Part shown: one piece after another, positions 19,401 to 28,926 of the stretch
How positions within the stretch are numbered: position 1 is the first letter of the stretch
Layout of the letters: the number at the start of each line of letters is the position of its first letter
Assembly: GCA_015232315.1 (NCBI GenBank)
Contig: JADFZZ010000029.1
Coordinates: 1 to 62,887 of the forward strand
Direction: 5' to 3'
Source of the DNA: SAR324 cluster bacterium
GTDB lineage: Bacteria > SAR324 > NAC60-12
Length of the DNA stretch: 62,887 bases
Notes under the pieces: model-generated
Told to the model about the DNA's origin: nothing
Seen by the model: only the letters and a program-made list of their open reading frames with translations
Databases searched by the model: none
Made by a program: the position numbers and the translations under genes

Positions 19401-20230
19401 TCCACCATTTCCTGCATGGCGTTGAGCAGTTGACCGGTTTCGTCCCGGCTTTCTGATTGAATCCTGATATTGAAATCACCTTGCGCAACCTGCTGTGCTG
19501 TTTTTACCGCGGTTTCCAGATTTTCTTTAATTTTTTTAGAGAAGTTCCATGCCAGGAAGAAGCCCAGCATTCCAGAAATCCCGGTTCCCCAGAACAGAAC
19601 GTTCATCAATAAATTTTTGGCCCACCTGGAGGCTTCTCCTAAAGTGTAGGAAAATTGATTTTCCAATTCGAATAAAATGTCATCAATCTCTTCAGTTCTG
19701 GTCATAATAGAAGCATGATATTTTTTATTTGCTTCAGATTCTTCAAGGTGGTTTTCCTGAGCAAATGTGGAATGAAGTTTCTCACCAAGCTGATCCAGTT
19801 CATCAATATAAACATCGCCCTCAGTCCAGACCTGTATTGCCTTGTTGATATGATGGAAATTTCTGAAACGACGAAATAAAATCATCATATCATCCACTTC
19901 ATCCGGGTGATTGAGACCTTCCAGAAAGCCTTTCCGGGCAACTTCAAAATCAGGATTTTCCTTTTCCAGTTCAATGCGGGCTGTTTTATCTCCAAGTGGA
20001 ATCGCCAGAAAACGTCTGAAATCCTCATAATCGTGTTGCGCATGACTCATGTTGTACTTGATCAACGAATAAACCGCCGATTTCTGGGCTTTGGCCCATA
20101 AGCCCTCTCCGCCAATATAGGCTCTGATGGTGGACAAGGTGTCCATGCTGAACCATGCCAGAATAATGGTGAGGACAATATGAATCAGAAAAAAACTATA
20201 GATGAGAGATATTTTACGGGAGATGCTCAT
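16484..20230 (-). CDS. Large membrane hybrid histidine kinase: HAMP-GAF-HisKA-HATPase-REC-REC*-REC
   Basis: 1248 residues. There are two membrane helices (~10-30, ~208-228) around an extracytoplasmic helical sensor, then HAMP (~229-280), a GAF domain (~330-480) and a long coiled coil (~480-585). HisKA follows ([14 protein letters not shown], His ~594), then HATPase with N box, DTGIGIP and [10 protein letters not shown]. Three receivers follow: REC1 (~875-990, IILDIMLPKQDG), REC2 (~995-1110, acceptor Asp replaced: CMLLNVSD) and REC3 (~1130-1248, LILMDIMMPEMNG). No HPt is present, so relay needs an external partner. The neighbouring phosphatase and the receiver/coiled-coil protein on the same strand are candidates (inference). 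Confidence 0.92.
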   Translation of the reverse strand: MSISRKISLIYSFFLIHIVLTIILAWFSMDTLSTIRAYIGGEGLWAKAQKSAVYSLIKYNMSHAQHDYEDFRRFLAIPLGDKTARIELEKENPDFEVARKGFLEGLNHPDEVDDMMILFRRFRNFHHINKAIQVWTEGDVYIDELDQLGEKLHSTFAQENHLEESEANKKYHASIMTRTEEIDDILFELENQFSYTLGEASRWAKNLLMNVLFWGTGISGMLGFFLAWNFSKKIKENLETAVKTAQQVAQGDFNIRIQSESRDETGQLLNAMQEMVDRLREMTNIAIAVTQGNYESSVRVRSDKDLLGMALNKMLNNLHTLSEENQKQHWLDQGRAELYEAMRAGHTSEILAQDMIDFLVPSIGGQIGAVYLNHQDVMRLTASYGYPCEIMKQSFMLGEGLVGQVAKTQKTLQIDEIPADYVRIESGLGNMVPGSIVLIPFVYERQTVAVMEICFSRQPHEDRLKLLDLVSHHIAIKFIAAETRSKMMKLLEETQHQAEVLQAQQEELQVSNEELESQTRALTRSEQSLNERQLQLRAINEELARKTLVLETSQKEIQLKNEALKKSSAELEEKAKALELSNQFKSEFLANMSHELRSPLNSLLILAEILSKNKEGNLTQKQVEFARTILHSGKGLLHLINDILDLSKVEAGKLELCHEDMRFEALLASMKHEFQSIADNKGLLLSMELDQQLPRTMQTDKLRIEQILRNFLSNAIKFTQEGEITLRIAPLQSFSEQIHTSLLNPVVFAVKDTGIGIPAEKQEAVFEAFRQADGSTSRKYGGTGLGLTIARKLAHLLGGEITLISNEGKGSMFALLMPLNATPLPEKRVDFTEIQQDHKLYSPAWQNLPLNSYDDRDNIGEQDRILLVIEDDASFSNIVRDKAHEQNFKVICAYDGKSGLELARKFQPDSIILDIMLPKQDGWSVLEELKTKPETRRIPVHFISVIEDSVRAVNAGAVGLFTKPISEDNLLQVFERLDGLIAKSIKRVLVVEKKPLFAPYLKVLLRRKDVIAHVQGHEDDILAELESGEYDCMLLNVSDLDISVVELLKDINLNSMINLPLLIIHTTENFSETEEEQLEHHFNGIVIKEARSVDELLQEIMVFLQRVNQDIDGPKRLFISRAWEKEIPEGLKILLVDDDASGAFALSQLLEEKKMEIIMAFDGKEALAKLENDIPDLILMDIMMPEMNGYDTIREIRTREKFNAVPIIALTAHAMQGDREKCLECGANEYLSKPLQPQTLFNLIKKLI

Positions 20231-20426
20231 GGGGACTTTCAGAATATAAACAAGGTTTCTTGAGAGACATCACTGGACTGCTATGACCATGAATTCATTC
20301 AATGGAATTTGTCAGCGAGAAACGCAATGCAAAAACCGCTCTTTGCTCAAAGCCTTTAGGTGCGAAGACTGCTGGCTTGAGTTTCGTGTGTTATTAACTG
20401 TTGAGTCCTATGGAGAAACAGATGAT

Positions 20427-21302
20427 TTATGAATTTGAGGTGATTCTTTTCATCAAGAGGAACAATTGATCTTTAAGAGCACTATTTTCCAAAACCAATT
20501 CTTGCATGCGCTGGATCAAATCGAAATTTTTTGAAGATAAGTTCTCATTTCTGGATGTCATGTTGAATAATTTTGTCAGTTGCCGTTCACTTTCTACATT
20601 GATTTGGGGGGGATGCAGAATTTTCTGTTTGAATTGTTGTAGCGCTTCTTCAAGTGCCTTTTGTTGTGAAGGATTGTTCGATTGGATATTTGAGAATTCT
20701 GTAAACAACTGATCCAGTTGTTTTTTGAGAGTATCATTGTAAATCGTCCATTGCTGCTCGATCAGGTTACGTTGTTGAATCTCCAGGGTTAGTTGCTGAT
20801 TGAGTTTCGATAACTCCGACGCTTTCTCTTCAAATTGATTCTTTTGCTCCTGAAGCAATATTTTTTGTTTGAAATATTGAATAAAATTGAAAATTTTTTG
20901 TTTAAAAATAATGGGATCCAGAGGCTTCTGCAGATAATCCAGAGCCCCTGAATAGTAAGCTTGCTGTGTATGGATTGAATCAAAAGCTTTGCCTGTAACC
21001 AGGATGATCGAAGAATTCTTTGAAGAACCCAAATAGCGGATCAACTCTGTCGCCTTGATTCCTGAAATTCCAGGCATTTGAACATCCATAACGATTAAAG
21101 CATACTCCTTATGTCGAGCTTTCGACACCGCTTCTTTGCCCGATGCCGCAGTCTCAATGATTAAATGAAACTCTTCTAACAGTTTTAATAAAAGAACTTT
21201 TTGATCCTCATCATCATCAACCAATAGAATTGTTGGTATCATATCTTCACTGGAATCATGATCGCTATGGTATGAATGGGGCCTATTGAATTGTTCTTTC
21301 AC
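20427..21302 (-). CDS. Receiver-domain protein with long coiled-coil tail
   Basis: 291 residues. A CheY-like receiver (~25-145) has DDDED, acceptor Asp in LIVMDVQMPGISG and the KPL lysine. The remainder (~150-291) is a Gln/Lys/Glu-rich coiled coil with no DNA-binding or enzymatic motif. Such proteins act through protein contacts or as phosphate sinks. It lies upstream of, and on the same strand as, the giant hybrid kinase (196 bp away) and 17 bp downstream of lysS, so it may be co-transcribed with lysS. Confidence 0.85.
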   Translation of the reverse strand: MKEQFNRPHSYHSDHDSSEDMIPTILLVDDDEDQKVLLLKLLEEFHLIIETAASGKEAVSKARHKEYALIVMDVQMPGISGIKATELIRYLGSSKNSSIILVTGKAFDSIHTQQAYYSGALDYLQKPLDPIIFKQKIFNFIQYFKQKILLQEQKNQFEEKASELSKLNQQLTLEIQQRNLIEQQWTIYNDTLKKQLDQLFTEFSNIQSNNPSQQKALEEALQQFKQKILHPPQINVESERQLTKLFNMTSRNENLSSKNFDLIQRMQELVLENSALKDQLFLLMKRITSNS

Positions 21303-21319
21303 AAATCATCTCTTCGGGG

Positions 21320-22819
21320 TTATGAATGTTCAGGTCGCATGGTGGGAAACAAAATGACATCCCTGATGTTGGCTTGATTGGTCAACAGCATCACCATGCG
21401 GTCAATGCCAAAACCAATGCCTCCCATCGGTGGCATGCCATATTCCATCGACCGGACAAAATCTTCATCATAAGGATGGGTTTCCTGCTCCCCGGCTCGT
21501 CCGCGCTCCACCTGTTGTTCGAGCAGGCGACGTTGCGCGACCGGATCATTGAGTTCAGAATAGGCATTGGCAATTTCCCAACCGCACATGTAGGCTTCAA
21601 ACCGTTCAATCATACCGGGTTTGGTACGATGTTTTTTGCAGAGAGGGCTGCTTTCTTCAGGATAATCAACCACAAACACCGGTTGAATGAGTTTCGCTTC
21701 ACAGGCTTCTTCAAACACAACCTGCATCGCCATCCCGCGAGAATATTCACCATTCAGTGCCCATTGATTCTGTAACAGGAGATTTTTGATTTCATCATCA
21801 CTCATTCCGGAAAACGGAATGCCCGCAATTTGCTCAATGCCTTCCAGCATCGTAATCCGTTTCCACGGAGCCTTGACATCAATTTTATGTCCCTGAGATT
21901 CAAACTCAGTGGTTCCATGCAAAGAAAGAGCGCATTGTTCCCACAGGGTTTCACAATGGACCATCATATCCTGATAGTCGGCATAGGCCTGATAAAATTC
22001 CAGAGCGGTGAATTCAGGATTATGGGTGCGGTCGATGCCTTCATTTCGGAAATTTTTCACAAACTCAAACACGCGTTCAAAGCCGCCGACAACCAGTCGT
22101 TTCAGATAGAGTTCATTGGAGATTCGCATGAAAAAATCAATGCCGAGGGCGTTGTGGTGTGTCTTGAAGGGCGTCGCGTTGGCACCACCATAAATGGATT
22201 GCAGGGTAGGGGTTTCCACTTCCAGAAAGTCGTTTTCCAGAAGATATTGCCGGATCGTCTGAATGATCTGAGAACGCTGACGGAAGACTTTGGCTACCTC
22301 GGCGTTGAGGGTTAGATCCACATAGCGTTGTCGATAGCGAAATTCCTTGTCACGTACCTGATCAAATACGATGGTTTGTCCATCCTGTTCTTTCACTTTG
22401 GGAACAGGCAGGGGGCGTATGGCTTTGGAAAGCAGTTCCAGATGTTGAACACGCAGGGTCAGTTCTCCGGTTTTAGTCAGCATCAACGTGCCTCGAAGCC
22501 CCAAAAAGTCGCCGATGTCACAAAGATTGAACAGATCAAACATATCAGCGCCCAATTCATCCATTTTAACATAGAACTGTAATCGCTGATGAGATTCCTG
22601 AATGTTGGCAAAAATAGCTTTTCCCTTGCCTCTGACAGCCATCAACCGACCGGCAATTGCCAGGATTTCCTGCTTTTCAAGCAATTCGGTCGCATTGTGT
22701 CGAATGCTATCAATCGAATGGGTGCATTGAAATTGCCAAGGGTAGGGGTTGATACCGAGTTCTTTGATTTTTCCGAGTTTTTCCAGACGAATCTGGGTTT
22801 GATCATGCAAATCATCCAT
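21320..22819 (-). CDS. lysS: Lysyl-tRNA synthetase, class II
   Basis: 499 residues, the normal LysS length. An OB-fold anticodon-binding domain occupies ~50-150 and the class II catalytic domain follows. Motif 2 ([15 protein letters not shown]), the substrate-recognition stretch around [13 protein letters not shown] and motif 3 ([14 protein letters not shown]) are intact. It charges tRNA-Lys with lysine in the cytosol. No T-box or other leader is visible in the 137 bp upstream, where cheZ ends on the same strand. Confidence 0.97.
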   Translation of the reverse strand: MDDLHDQTQIRLEKLGKIKELGINPYPWQFQCTHSIDSIRHNATELLEKQEILAIAGRLMAVRGKGKAIFANIQESHQRLQFYVKMDELGADMFDLFNLCDIGDFLGLRGTLMLTKTGELTLRVQHLELLSKAIRPLPVPKVKEQDGQTIVFDQVRDKEFRYRQRYVDLTLNAEVAKVFRQRSQIIQTIRQYLLENDFLEVETPTLQSIYGGANATPFKTHHNALGIDFFMRISNELYLKRLVVGGFERVFEFVKNFRNEGIDRTHNPEFTALEFYQAYADYQDMMVHCETLWEQCALSLHGTTEFESQGHKIDVKAPWKRITMLEGIEQIAGIPFSGMSDDEIKNLLLQNQWALNGEYSRGMAMQVVFEEACEAKLIQPVFVVDYPEESSPLCKKHRTKPGMIERFEAYMCGWEIANAYSELNDPVAQRRLLEQQVERGRAGEQETHPYDEDFVRSMEYGMPPMGGIGFGIDRMVMLLTNQANIRDVILFPTMRPEHS

Positions 22820-22957
22820 ACGTTCTCTTCATTCAATTTCTGGAGTTCAAAAGTGTGAGGGGACAATGTGCGGAACTGTATTCAAAAACAGGGCAAGGTA
22901 CAACTTTTTAGTAGTCATGCAACGATGACACAAAAGCACAGTGACGTGACACCTGAA

Positions 22958-23725
22958 TTAAAATCCCAGCGAAGCCAGCAAATCATCCACATTGTCCTGG
23001 GATTGTCGGTTGACAGAATCTTCCTGCAAGGGCCCCTGAAGTTCTTCCTGAGAGTTCTGTCTGTTCGAATAAATCTGTCCGAATGTTTTGACCAATTCTA
23101 CCATTTCATTTTCCAGCGAATTCAGTAGTTTAACAATTTTGTTGATGACCTGCCCTGTCAGGTCCTGATAATCCTGAGCAACCAGAATGTCGGTCAATTG
23201 CTGTTGCATGGTGTCATCTTCTTCCTGAAACTGCCGCAGCATGTTCTGGAAGAATTGAAGGTGCCCGGAATCAGCGTTTTGGGAAATCAAGGCGTCTAAA
23301 TGTTCTTGTGCCGCCTGATATTGGCTGGAACGATCCGCAAGCTTGTTCATGACTTCTTCGGATAAATCCATGGTTTTGTTGGCGGCGTTTTCTGTCATGG
23401 AAACAATATGCAACAACCGTGATGTGGCATCTTCCATGTCATGATTCGCAAGTTCGCCGATTCGTTTAGGCAGATCCTTGTCGATGGTTTTCCATTGTTC
23501 ATGAAACTCTCTCAACAGTTTTCCAAGTTCCTGGAATAACGGCTCTGTGGTGTTGAAGGAATCAAAAATCATTCCGATATTCTGTGGATCAGATTCTCTC
23601 ATGATATGGAAAAAAGATTGCAACTGGTGTATGAGTTCCTGCGTGATCTGAAATGATTCACTATCAGGAGGAATGCCTTCAAGCACATTATACAGTGATT
23701 CGATAAATTGTGTTTCCTGTTCCAT
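22958..23725 (-). CDS. cheZ: CheZ chemotaxis protein phosphatase
   Basis: 255 residues, mostly a long helical hairpin. The catalytic segment AQDYQDLTGQVINKI near residues 186-200 carries the Asp and Gln that activate water for dephosphorylating CheY-P. The C terminus (QDNVDDLLASLGF) is a near match to the CheY-docking peptide of enterobacterial CheZ. It removes phosphate from CheY to reset flagellar switching. It lies away from any che operon here, upstream of lysS; a CheY-like protein is encoded at 61.6 kb. Confidence 0.93.
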   Translation of the reverse strand: MEQETQFIESLYNVLEGIPPDSESFQITQELIHQLQSFFHIMRESDPQNIGMIFDSFNTTEPLFQELGKLLREFHEQWKTIDKDLPKRIGELANHDMEDATSRLLHIVSMTENAANKTMDLSEEVMNKLADRSSQYQAAQEHLDALISQNADSGHLQFFQNMLRQFQEEDDTMQQQLTDILVAQDYQDLTGQVINKIVKLLNSLENEMVELVKTFGQIYSNRQNSQEELQGPLQEDSVNRQSQDNVDDLLASLGF

Positions 23726-23967
23726 GGCGCCTTTGAGTAGAGTTCCTGTTTTTTGCTTTTATGTAACTGTTATGAGACGACAATGTTTAGAACAAAATTG
23801 ATGATACAGGTATTGTCTTGGAAAAACAGCAAGCTTTCATTATGACGTACACTTTCAATTGGGGGGCTCCGTGATTTTATCATTGGGCCATCCGCTATGA
23901 TCATGTTGTTACTCCAAAACAATCGGGAGATCAATAGAACCACTGATAATTTTTTGAATGCCTCACT

Positions 23968-24624
23968 ATGGATGCCAGACGAACAATTTGTGTGGGTGAT
24001 GTCCACGGATGCTATCAAGAATTGATGATGCTCCTGAAAAAGGTCGGCTACAGTCAGGAACAGGATCAATTGATTTTTGTGGGGGATCTTGTCAATCGGG
24101 GACCCGAGTCGCTGAAAGTTCTTGAATTTGTACGAAAAGAAAATGCGCAGGTGGTGATGGGGAACCATGAATATGGATTTTTGCTGTTTCTGGACCAGGG
24201 AAAGTTTTCTGACTCAGGATTTGAAACACTGAGACGGGATATGGGGCCTGATCTGGAAGACTGGACCAACTGGATCAGAAAATGGCCACTCTGGCTTGAA
24301 TGGCAAAAATATCTGGTGGTTCATGCCGGTCTGGTTCCCGGACAAGCTCCTGCAGAAACAAAGCCCAACATTCTGATGAATATCCGCACCTGGGACGGCG
24401 CTGGTGACTGTCTGGATCATCCTGATCATCCCCCATGGTTCAGGCTTTACCGGGGTGTCTCCACCGTCATTTACGGGCACTGGGCCAAACGGGGGCTTGA
24501 ATTGAGGGAACGTACCATCGGTCTGGATTCAGGCTGTGTTTATGGAAACCGTCTGTCTGCCCTGATTTTGCCTGAACGTAAAATCATTCAGGTGAACGCC
24601 TTAAAAAAATATGTTCGCTACTGA
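23968..24624 (+). CDS. Calcineurin-like metallophosphatase (ApaH/PrpE-type)
   Basis: 218 residues. The metallophosphoesterase motifs GDVHGCY (~9-15), GDLVNRGPES (~37-46), GNHE (~70-73), a mid-chain VHAG and a C-terminal GHW are present. The family includes diadenosine-tetraphosphate hydrolases and Ser/Thr protein phosphatases; the substrate cannot be chosen from sequence. It precedes the PBP1A-like gene by 12 bp, so the two are probably one operon. The start ATG at 23968 has only a weak ribosome site. The 242 bp upstream (from 23726) show no further gene. Confidence 0.85.
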   Translation: MDARRTICVGDVHGCYQELMMLLKKVGYSQEQDQLIFVGDLVNRGPESLKVLEFVRKENAQVVMGNHEYGFLLFLDQGKFSDSGFETLRRDMGPDLEDWTNWIRKWPLWLEWQKYLVVHAGLVPGQAPAETKPNILMNIRTWDGAGDCLDHPDHPPWFRLYRGVSTVIYGHWAKRGLELRERTIGLDSGCVYGNRLSALILPERKIIQVNALKKYVRY

Positions 24625-24636
24625 CAGGATAACACA

Positions 24637-27600
24637 GTGAAACGCCTCTTTTTTTTTCTGCTGGCCTGCCAGTTCATGGCCCTGATCTTTTCAATCTGGC
24701 TGGTCTATATGGTTTTTGTGGCACCTGCCGAACAACTGGACCGGGAGAAAATCAGACATTCCCTGCTCACAGAAACCTCTGTGTATTTCAACGATCAGCA
24801 GACCCGAATCGGAACCTTTTTTGAAAAAGCCCATCGACAGTATCTGGTCCTGCAAAGTCCCATTGAAACCAGTTCTGATACGGGTGATTTGATTCCCCCC
24901 CTGTTTCTCAAAGCCATTGTTGCCAGTGAAGATAAGGAATTTTATGAGCATGTCGGCGTATCCTTATCCGGGATAGCCCGGGCGATGTTCAGGAATATTC
25001 TTGCCGGAAGAGTGGTTCAGGGAGCCAGCACCTTGACACAGCAGACTTCCGAGCTGTTGTTTGAACATAAATCCAGAGACCGCTGGAAACGCTGGCTGGC
25101 GAAAATCAGCGAGACGATTGACGCATTCAGACTGGAACTGCGTTATTCCAAGGACCAGATTCTCGAATTCTATACCAACCTGTTTTATGTGCATGGCACC
25201 GGCCAGGGATTATCCATTGCCGCCCGCTATTATTTTGACAAGTCCGTGCCCGAACTGAATTTGTCTGAAGTCAGCTTCATCGCCGGTTCAGTGAAAGGCC
25301 CGAACAATTACAATCCATTTCTGACCAACGACCCGGAAAAACAAAAACGGATCATTGCTAAAGCGACAGAACGGAGAAACTATGTTCTGGGAAATATGCT
25401 GGAAATGGGGTCCATCACACCTCTACAATTCAAGGAAGCGTCTGCCAACCCAGTGCCATTTCGTCAGGGAACCTTCAGGTTTCAGCAAAATCATTTATTG
25501 AGCACTGTCAAAAACCGGTTGGAAACCGAACCCTTCAAAACAATTCTTGAAGAACAGGGCATCAGTGACATCACCCGCTCTGAACTGCGGATCACCACCA
25601 CGGTTGATCCTGTATTGCAGGCGGCCGGCGAGTTTGAAATGAAACGGCATCTCTCAGGACTGGAATACCGGTTTTCTCCCTACAAAAAACCGGAATCCAA
25701 TCCGGTGGAACCCAAGACACGCTTGTTGTCCGGAGAATTTTATACGGGTACCATTCAATCGCTTGATCTCAAAAACCCACCGGAAATCCGGATCACCGCA
25801 GGTTCAGAAACAGTGGTGGTCAAAGATTCGCTCTTACGTGAATTTGTTGCGAATGTCACACACAGTGCTCCTGCTTCAGTGAATGGCTACCATTACCGAA
25901 AAGCGTTCAAGCTACTGCGTCAGGGGGATCCTGTTCTGGTTTCAGTGTTTAAGCGGGATTCTGATGGCACAAGACTGGGAGGAATAGAACAACAACCTAA
26001 ACTGGATGGGGGATTGCTGGTTCTGCAGGAAGGCAAGGTGCGGGTGATGGTTGGTGGCTTTTCCAATAAAGGCTTCAACAGAGTCCTTCAGGCCCGCAGG
26101 CAACCGGGTTCAACTTTCAAAATTCTGCTGTATCTGGTTGCCCTGGAACTGGGGTGGGATCCACTGGAACCGATTTCCAATATGCCAAGGCCCTATCAAT
26201 GGCACCGGCAATATTATTTTCCAAGACCTGACCATCAGCCTGCGTCCAATATCACCAGCATGGTCTGGGCCGGCGCAAAATCAGAAAATCTTGCCAGCAT
26301 CTATCTTCTGGAAAATCTGCTTCAATATCTCGATGAGGATCAATTTGCTCAATTGATGGATTTCACAGATATGTCGATCCGGTCTGACGAAGCAAAAAAT
26401 GATTATTATGCCCGACTTCGTGACAAACATGGCATCATCGACACCCGCAGATATCTTTCAGAACAGATGTTTTTGAATGCGTTGCAGAAGATTCTGACTG
26501 AATTTCAGCTTTCCGAAGAAGAAAATCTTCAATTGAGAAAACTGGTTTATGGCACAGGGTGGCAATCCGTTGATAAACGACTGGAACAAAAGAAAACCGA
26601 ACGCGCCCAGCAGGAACAAATTTTGTTGCGGCATAATTATCTGAGATTCAAGCCGTTGCTTGTGAATTGCCGCAAACACCTTGTGACAATCAGAACATCG
26701 TTGCGTGAAAATAATTCTGAAACATTGCCGTTGATTGCGGAGACAATGCTCGAAGGTTGGTATGTGAATCCTGAAGACGCAAGTCCGGAAGAGGTGCCCC
26801 CCCTGGCTTATGCTGAGAAGCCTGAGTCCCTTGATCACCAATGGATTCCGCTCACTGTGGATAAACTGAGACTGTACCGGCAGTTTTGGACTCATGAGCA
26901 GTTATTGCGGATGTTTGAACATTCCAACATTCGACTTGAAGGAAAAATTTCTGTCAACATTCTGCAAGTGATCAACGATCTCATGAACCAGCGCATGGAA
27001 GAAGTGTTGAAATTACCAGCGTATTCCCAAGACAGGTTATTCTGGCATCATGATTTCCGGATTGCCCTGAGTCTGCAAACCCTGATCAAGGTGGCTGAAC
27101 TGTTGGGCGTCAGCAGTGAATTGAAACCGATCCTGTCCTTTCCGCTTGGTTCCAATGAGGTGACTCTGGCAGATCTTGCGTTGTTGTTTCAGAGCTATGC
27201 GACAGGGGACATGAATCTTTTGCCAGGCCAAACCAAAAAAAATCAATGGAAAATCATTGAAAGAATTGAAGATAAATTCGGAAATGTCCTGTTTCAGGAA
27301 GAACCCGAACGGGTCAATGTCGTGGAACAACCCACCCTGAATGCCTTGCACGAAATTATGAGATCCGTGGTGGAATATGGCACTGGTCGTGGGGCAAGAA
27401 AGTTTTTGATCACTGAAATTCCTTCTGCAAATGGTCCAAAACGCTTGAGAATTCCGGCCTTTGGTAAAACCGGAACTGCCAATAATTTTACCAACTCCAC
27501 CTATGTCGGCATATTACCGGTGATACAAAATGGCAACGCTGTGCTTAAAGGCGGATATGTGATTGCGGCCTATGCCGGATTTGACCGTTTAGTGGACACA

Positions 27601-27912
27601 TTGACTTCAAATTATCGTTTGTCAGGTTCTTCCGGCGCACTCCCCATCTGGGCACGCATGGCCAGAAAAATCATACAGACGCCTGATTACCAGCAACGTC
27701 TGCTTCAGCAATTTCAGGGTTCATCAATGGAAACCCGATTGATTCCGGTGGATTATGCCCTGAAGATTCCTCAAACCGTATCCATGATCAATGGAATGCC
27801 AACAGCACCATCAGAGGGAATCCCCCAGGGGAAAGTACACTTGCCTGTCAACGATAAATCAGAACGGGTGATTCGAGGGTTGAAAGAGATGATGTGGTTG
27901 AAGGGGCAATGA
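24637..27912 (+). CDS. Bifunctional class A penicillin-binding protein with an enlarged transpeptidase domain
   Basis: 1091 residues from a GTG start. An N-terminal membrane anchor (~3-25) is followed by the GT51 glycosyltransferase (EDKEFYEHVGV, GASTLTQQ, KISE..A..LE..YSKDQILE.Y.N). The transpeptidase has SxxK in GSTFK (~489), SxN in SEN (~549) and KTGT in FGKTGTANN (~942). It polymerises and cross-links peptidoglycan in the periplasm. SxN and KTGT lie ~390 residues apart, roughly twice the usual spacing, because of a charged helical insertion (~570-850). The C terminus lacks further domains. Confidence 0.92.
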   Translation: MKRLFFFLLACQFMALIFSIWLVYMVFVAPAEQLDREKIRHSLLTETSVYFNDQQTRIGTFFEKAHRQYLVLQSPIETSSDTGDLIPPLFLKAIVASEDKEFYEHVGVSLSGIARAMFRNILAGRVVQGASTLTQQTSELLFEHKSRDRWKRWLAKISETIDAFRLELRYSKDQILEFYTNLFYVHGTGQGLSIAARYYFDKSVPELNLSEVSFIAGSVKGPNNYNPFLTNDPEKQKRIIAKATERRNYVLGNMLEMGSITPLQFKEASANPVPFRQGTFRFQQNHLLSTVKNRLETEPFKTILEEQGISDITRSELRITTTVDPVLQAAGEFEMKRHLSGLEYRFSPYKKPESNPVEPKTRLLSGEFYTGTIQSLDLKNPPEIRITAGSETVVVKDSLLREFVANVTHSAPASVNGYHYRKAFKLLRQGDPVLVSVFKRDSDGTRLGGIEQQPKLDGGLLVLQEGKVRVMVGGFSNKGFNRVLQARRQPGSTFKILLYLVALELGWDPLEPISNMPRPYQWHRQYYFPRPDHQPASNITSMVWAGAKSENLASIYLLENLLQYLDEDQFAQLMDFTDMSIRSDEAKNDYYARLRDKHGIIDTRRYLSEQMFLNALQKILTEFQLSEEENLQLRKLVYGTGWQSVDKRLEQKKTERAQQEQILLRHNYLRFKPLLVNCRKHLVTIRTSLRENNSETLPLIAETMLEGWYVNPEDASPEEVPPLAYAEKPESLDHQWIPLTVDKLRLYRQFWTHEQLLRMFEHSNIRLEGKISVNILQVINDLMNQRMEEVLKLPAYSQDRLFWHHDFRIALSLQTLIKVAELLGVSSELKPILSFPLGSNEVTLADLALLFQSYATGDMNLLPGQTKKNQWKIIERIEDKFGNVLFQEEPERVNVVEQPTLNALHEIMRSVVEYGTGRGARKFLITEIPSANGPKRLRIPAFGKTGTANNFTNSTYVGILPVIQNGNAVLKGGYVIAAYAGFDRLVDTLTSNYRLSGSSGALPIWARMARKIIQTPDYQQRLLQQFQGSSMETRLIPVDYALKIPQTVSMINGMPTAPSEGIPQGKVHLPVNDKSERVIRGLKEMMWLKGQ

Positions 27913-27955
27913 TGAGAGGGTATTTCAGCATAGCTTTTCCCTTGACATATTGTTG

Positions 27956-28297
27956 ATGGTTCTGACAAAAAACACAGCATTGAACTTTAATTTGTTTTCA
28001 ACATTGCATTTTGGTGGTGGATTATCCGCAGGATGGAGATTTGAAGTTACCATTGACAGATATGCTTCAGATGGATCCACATCCCTGTCATATTTATGCT
28101 GGCAGACAAGGGGTACTTCAACAGGAGATACTGATTTGAAATTTTCAATCAGTTGTAACGCGAGATTGTTAGCAGGACAAAAAATTGGGGTTTTCGTTCG
28201 TCAGAATTCGGGTACGAGTAAATCATTATACTTTAGCGACGGTGCTGTGGGAGAACCATCGACTTTTGGGGCCGCCTATCTGGGAAATTATCAATAA
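27956..28297 (+). CDS. Possible fragment of a beta-sandwich surface or tail protein
   Basis: A 113-residue open frame (a TTG at 27950 is also possible) without a convincing ribosome site. It is Gly/Ser/Thr/aromatic rich with alternating beta-like segments (GWRFEVTIDRYA..TSLSYLCWQTRG..LLAGQKIGVFVRQNSG). This resembles C-terminal domains of phage tail or C1q-like surface proteins, but no family is certain. There is no signal peptide, so it may be a remnant of a longer gene. Confidence 0.4.
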   Translation: MVLTKNTALNFNLFSTLHFGGGLSAGWRFEVTIDRYASDGSTSLSYLCWQTRGTSTGDTDLKFSISCNARLLAGQKIGVFVRQNSGTSKSLYFSDGAVGEPSTFGAAYLGNYQ

Positions 28298-28342
28298 AAC
28301 ATATTTTAACTGGACGTTGAACATTATCCTGTAACGTATTGA

Positions 28343-28498
28343 CTCGAGTGTTGTGTTTTCAGTATCTACTGGCCTGAAAAGCTCTGATGTGATCGGATCA
28401 ATAATCGTAAACTATTGAAATGACTGAACTCGTGATTTCAGTGTTTTGTTTAATAAAGTGCATTATTTCAATCATATATCCAAAACACAACACTCGAG
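28343..28498. repeat. Inverted-repeat element near tRNA-Leu
   Basis: Perfect 17-bp arms CTCGAGTGTTGTGTTTT and its complement enclose ~120 bp of AT-rich non-coding DNA. No target duplication was recognised and there is no second copy in the window. It is probably a MITE-like element or a long hairpin. The DNA on either side (28298-28342, 28499-28658) shows no gene. Confidence 0.6.
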
Positions 28499-28658
28499 GA
28501 CATAACTGTCTGTCATTCTTGCCATTAGTCATGGTTGATCCTGTGTTCGCCGCACGCCACATAAATGATGGTCGAATAAAAATTCATAGAGTAAGATTTT
28601 ATGTTGATTTTTTAATTTTCCTCCTATAAATGACGCTGATCATTTCAAAATAAAATGT

Positions 28659-28745
28659 GCCGAAGTGGCGGAATTGGTAGACGCGCTAGATTCAGGTTCT
28701 AGTATTCGCAAGGATGTGGAAGTTCGAGTCTTCTCTTCGGCACCA
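28659..28745 (+). tRNA. tRNA-Leu (anticodon CAG), CCA encoded
   Basis: The acceptor stem GCCGAAG / CTTCGGC, discriminator A and encoded CCA are intact. The anticodon stem CTAGA/TCTAG holds loop TTCAGGT with CAG at its centre. A class II long variable arm (tattcgcaaggatgt) and a TTCGAGT T-loop complete it. It is 87 nt including CCA and reads CUG leucine codons. No 3'-end duplication indicating an integrated element was seen nearby. Confidence 0.95.
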
Positions 28746-28926
28746 TCACAATATTCAGGGATAGCGGGCTTTATGGTGTGAATGCTTTACAGCATTAAAA
28801 CCCCAGGTGTCCATATAAGTGTCCAACCGTCTATTTCACTTCCTGACCTGAGCCTCTTTTTTTGCTTCAAAAGCAATTCACTTAAAAACCCTTTCAGGAT
28901 AACAACCGGCAAGTTTCAGTTGCTCT

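Noticed and set aside
21320-23000. T-box or riboswitch leader for lysS
   Set aside because: The 137-bp upstream gap contains no recognisable specifier stem, antiterminator or T-box consensus.
24637-27912. Frameshift or fusion as the explanation for the long PBP
   Set aside because: The frame is continuous, all catalytic motifs are in order, and the additional sequence is a coherent helical insertion.
28420-28629. Short frame between the surface-protein fragment and tRNA-Leu
   Set aside because: It overlaps the right arm of an inverted-repeat element, and its composition is not protein-like.
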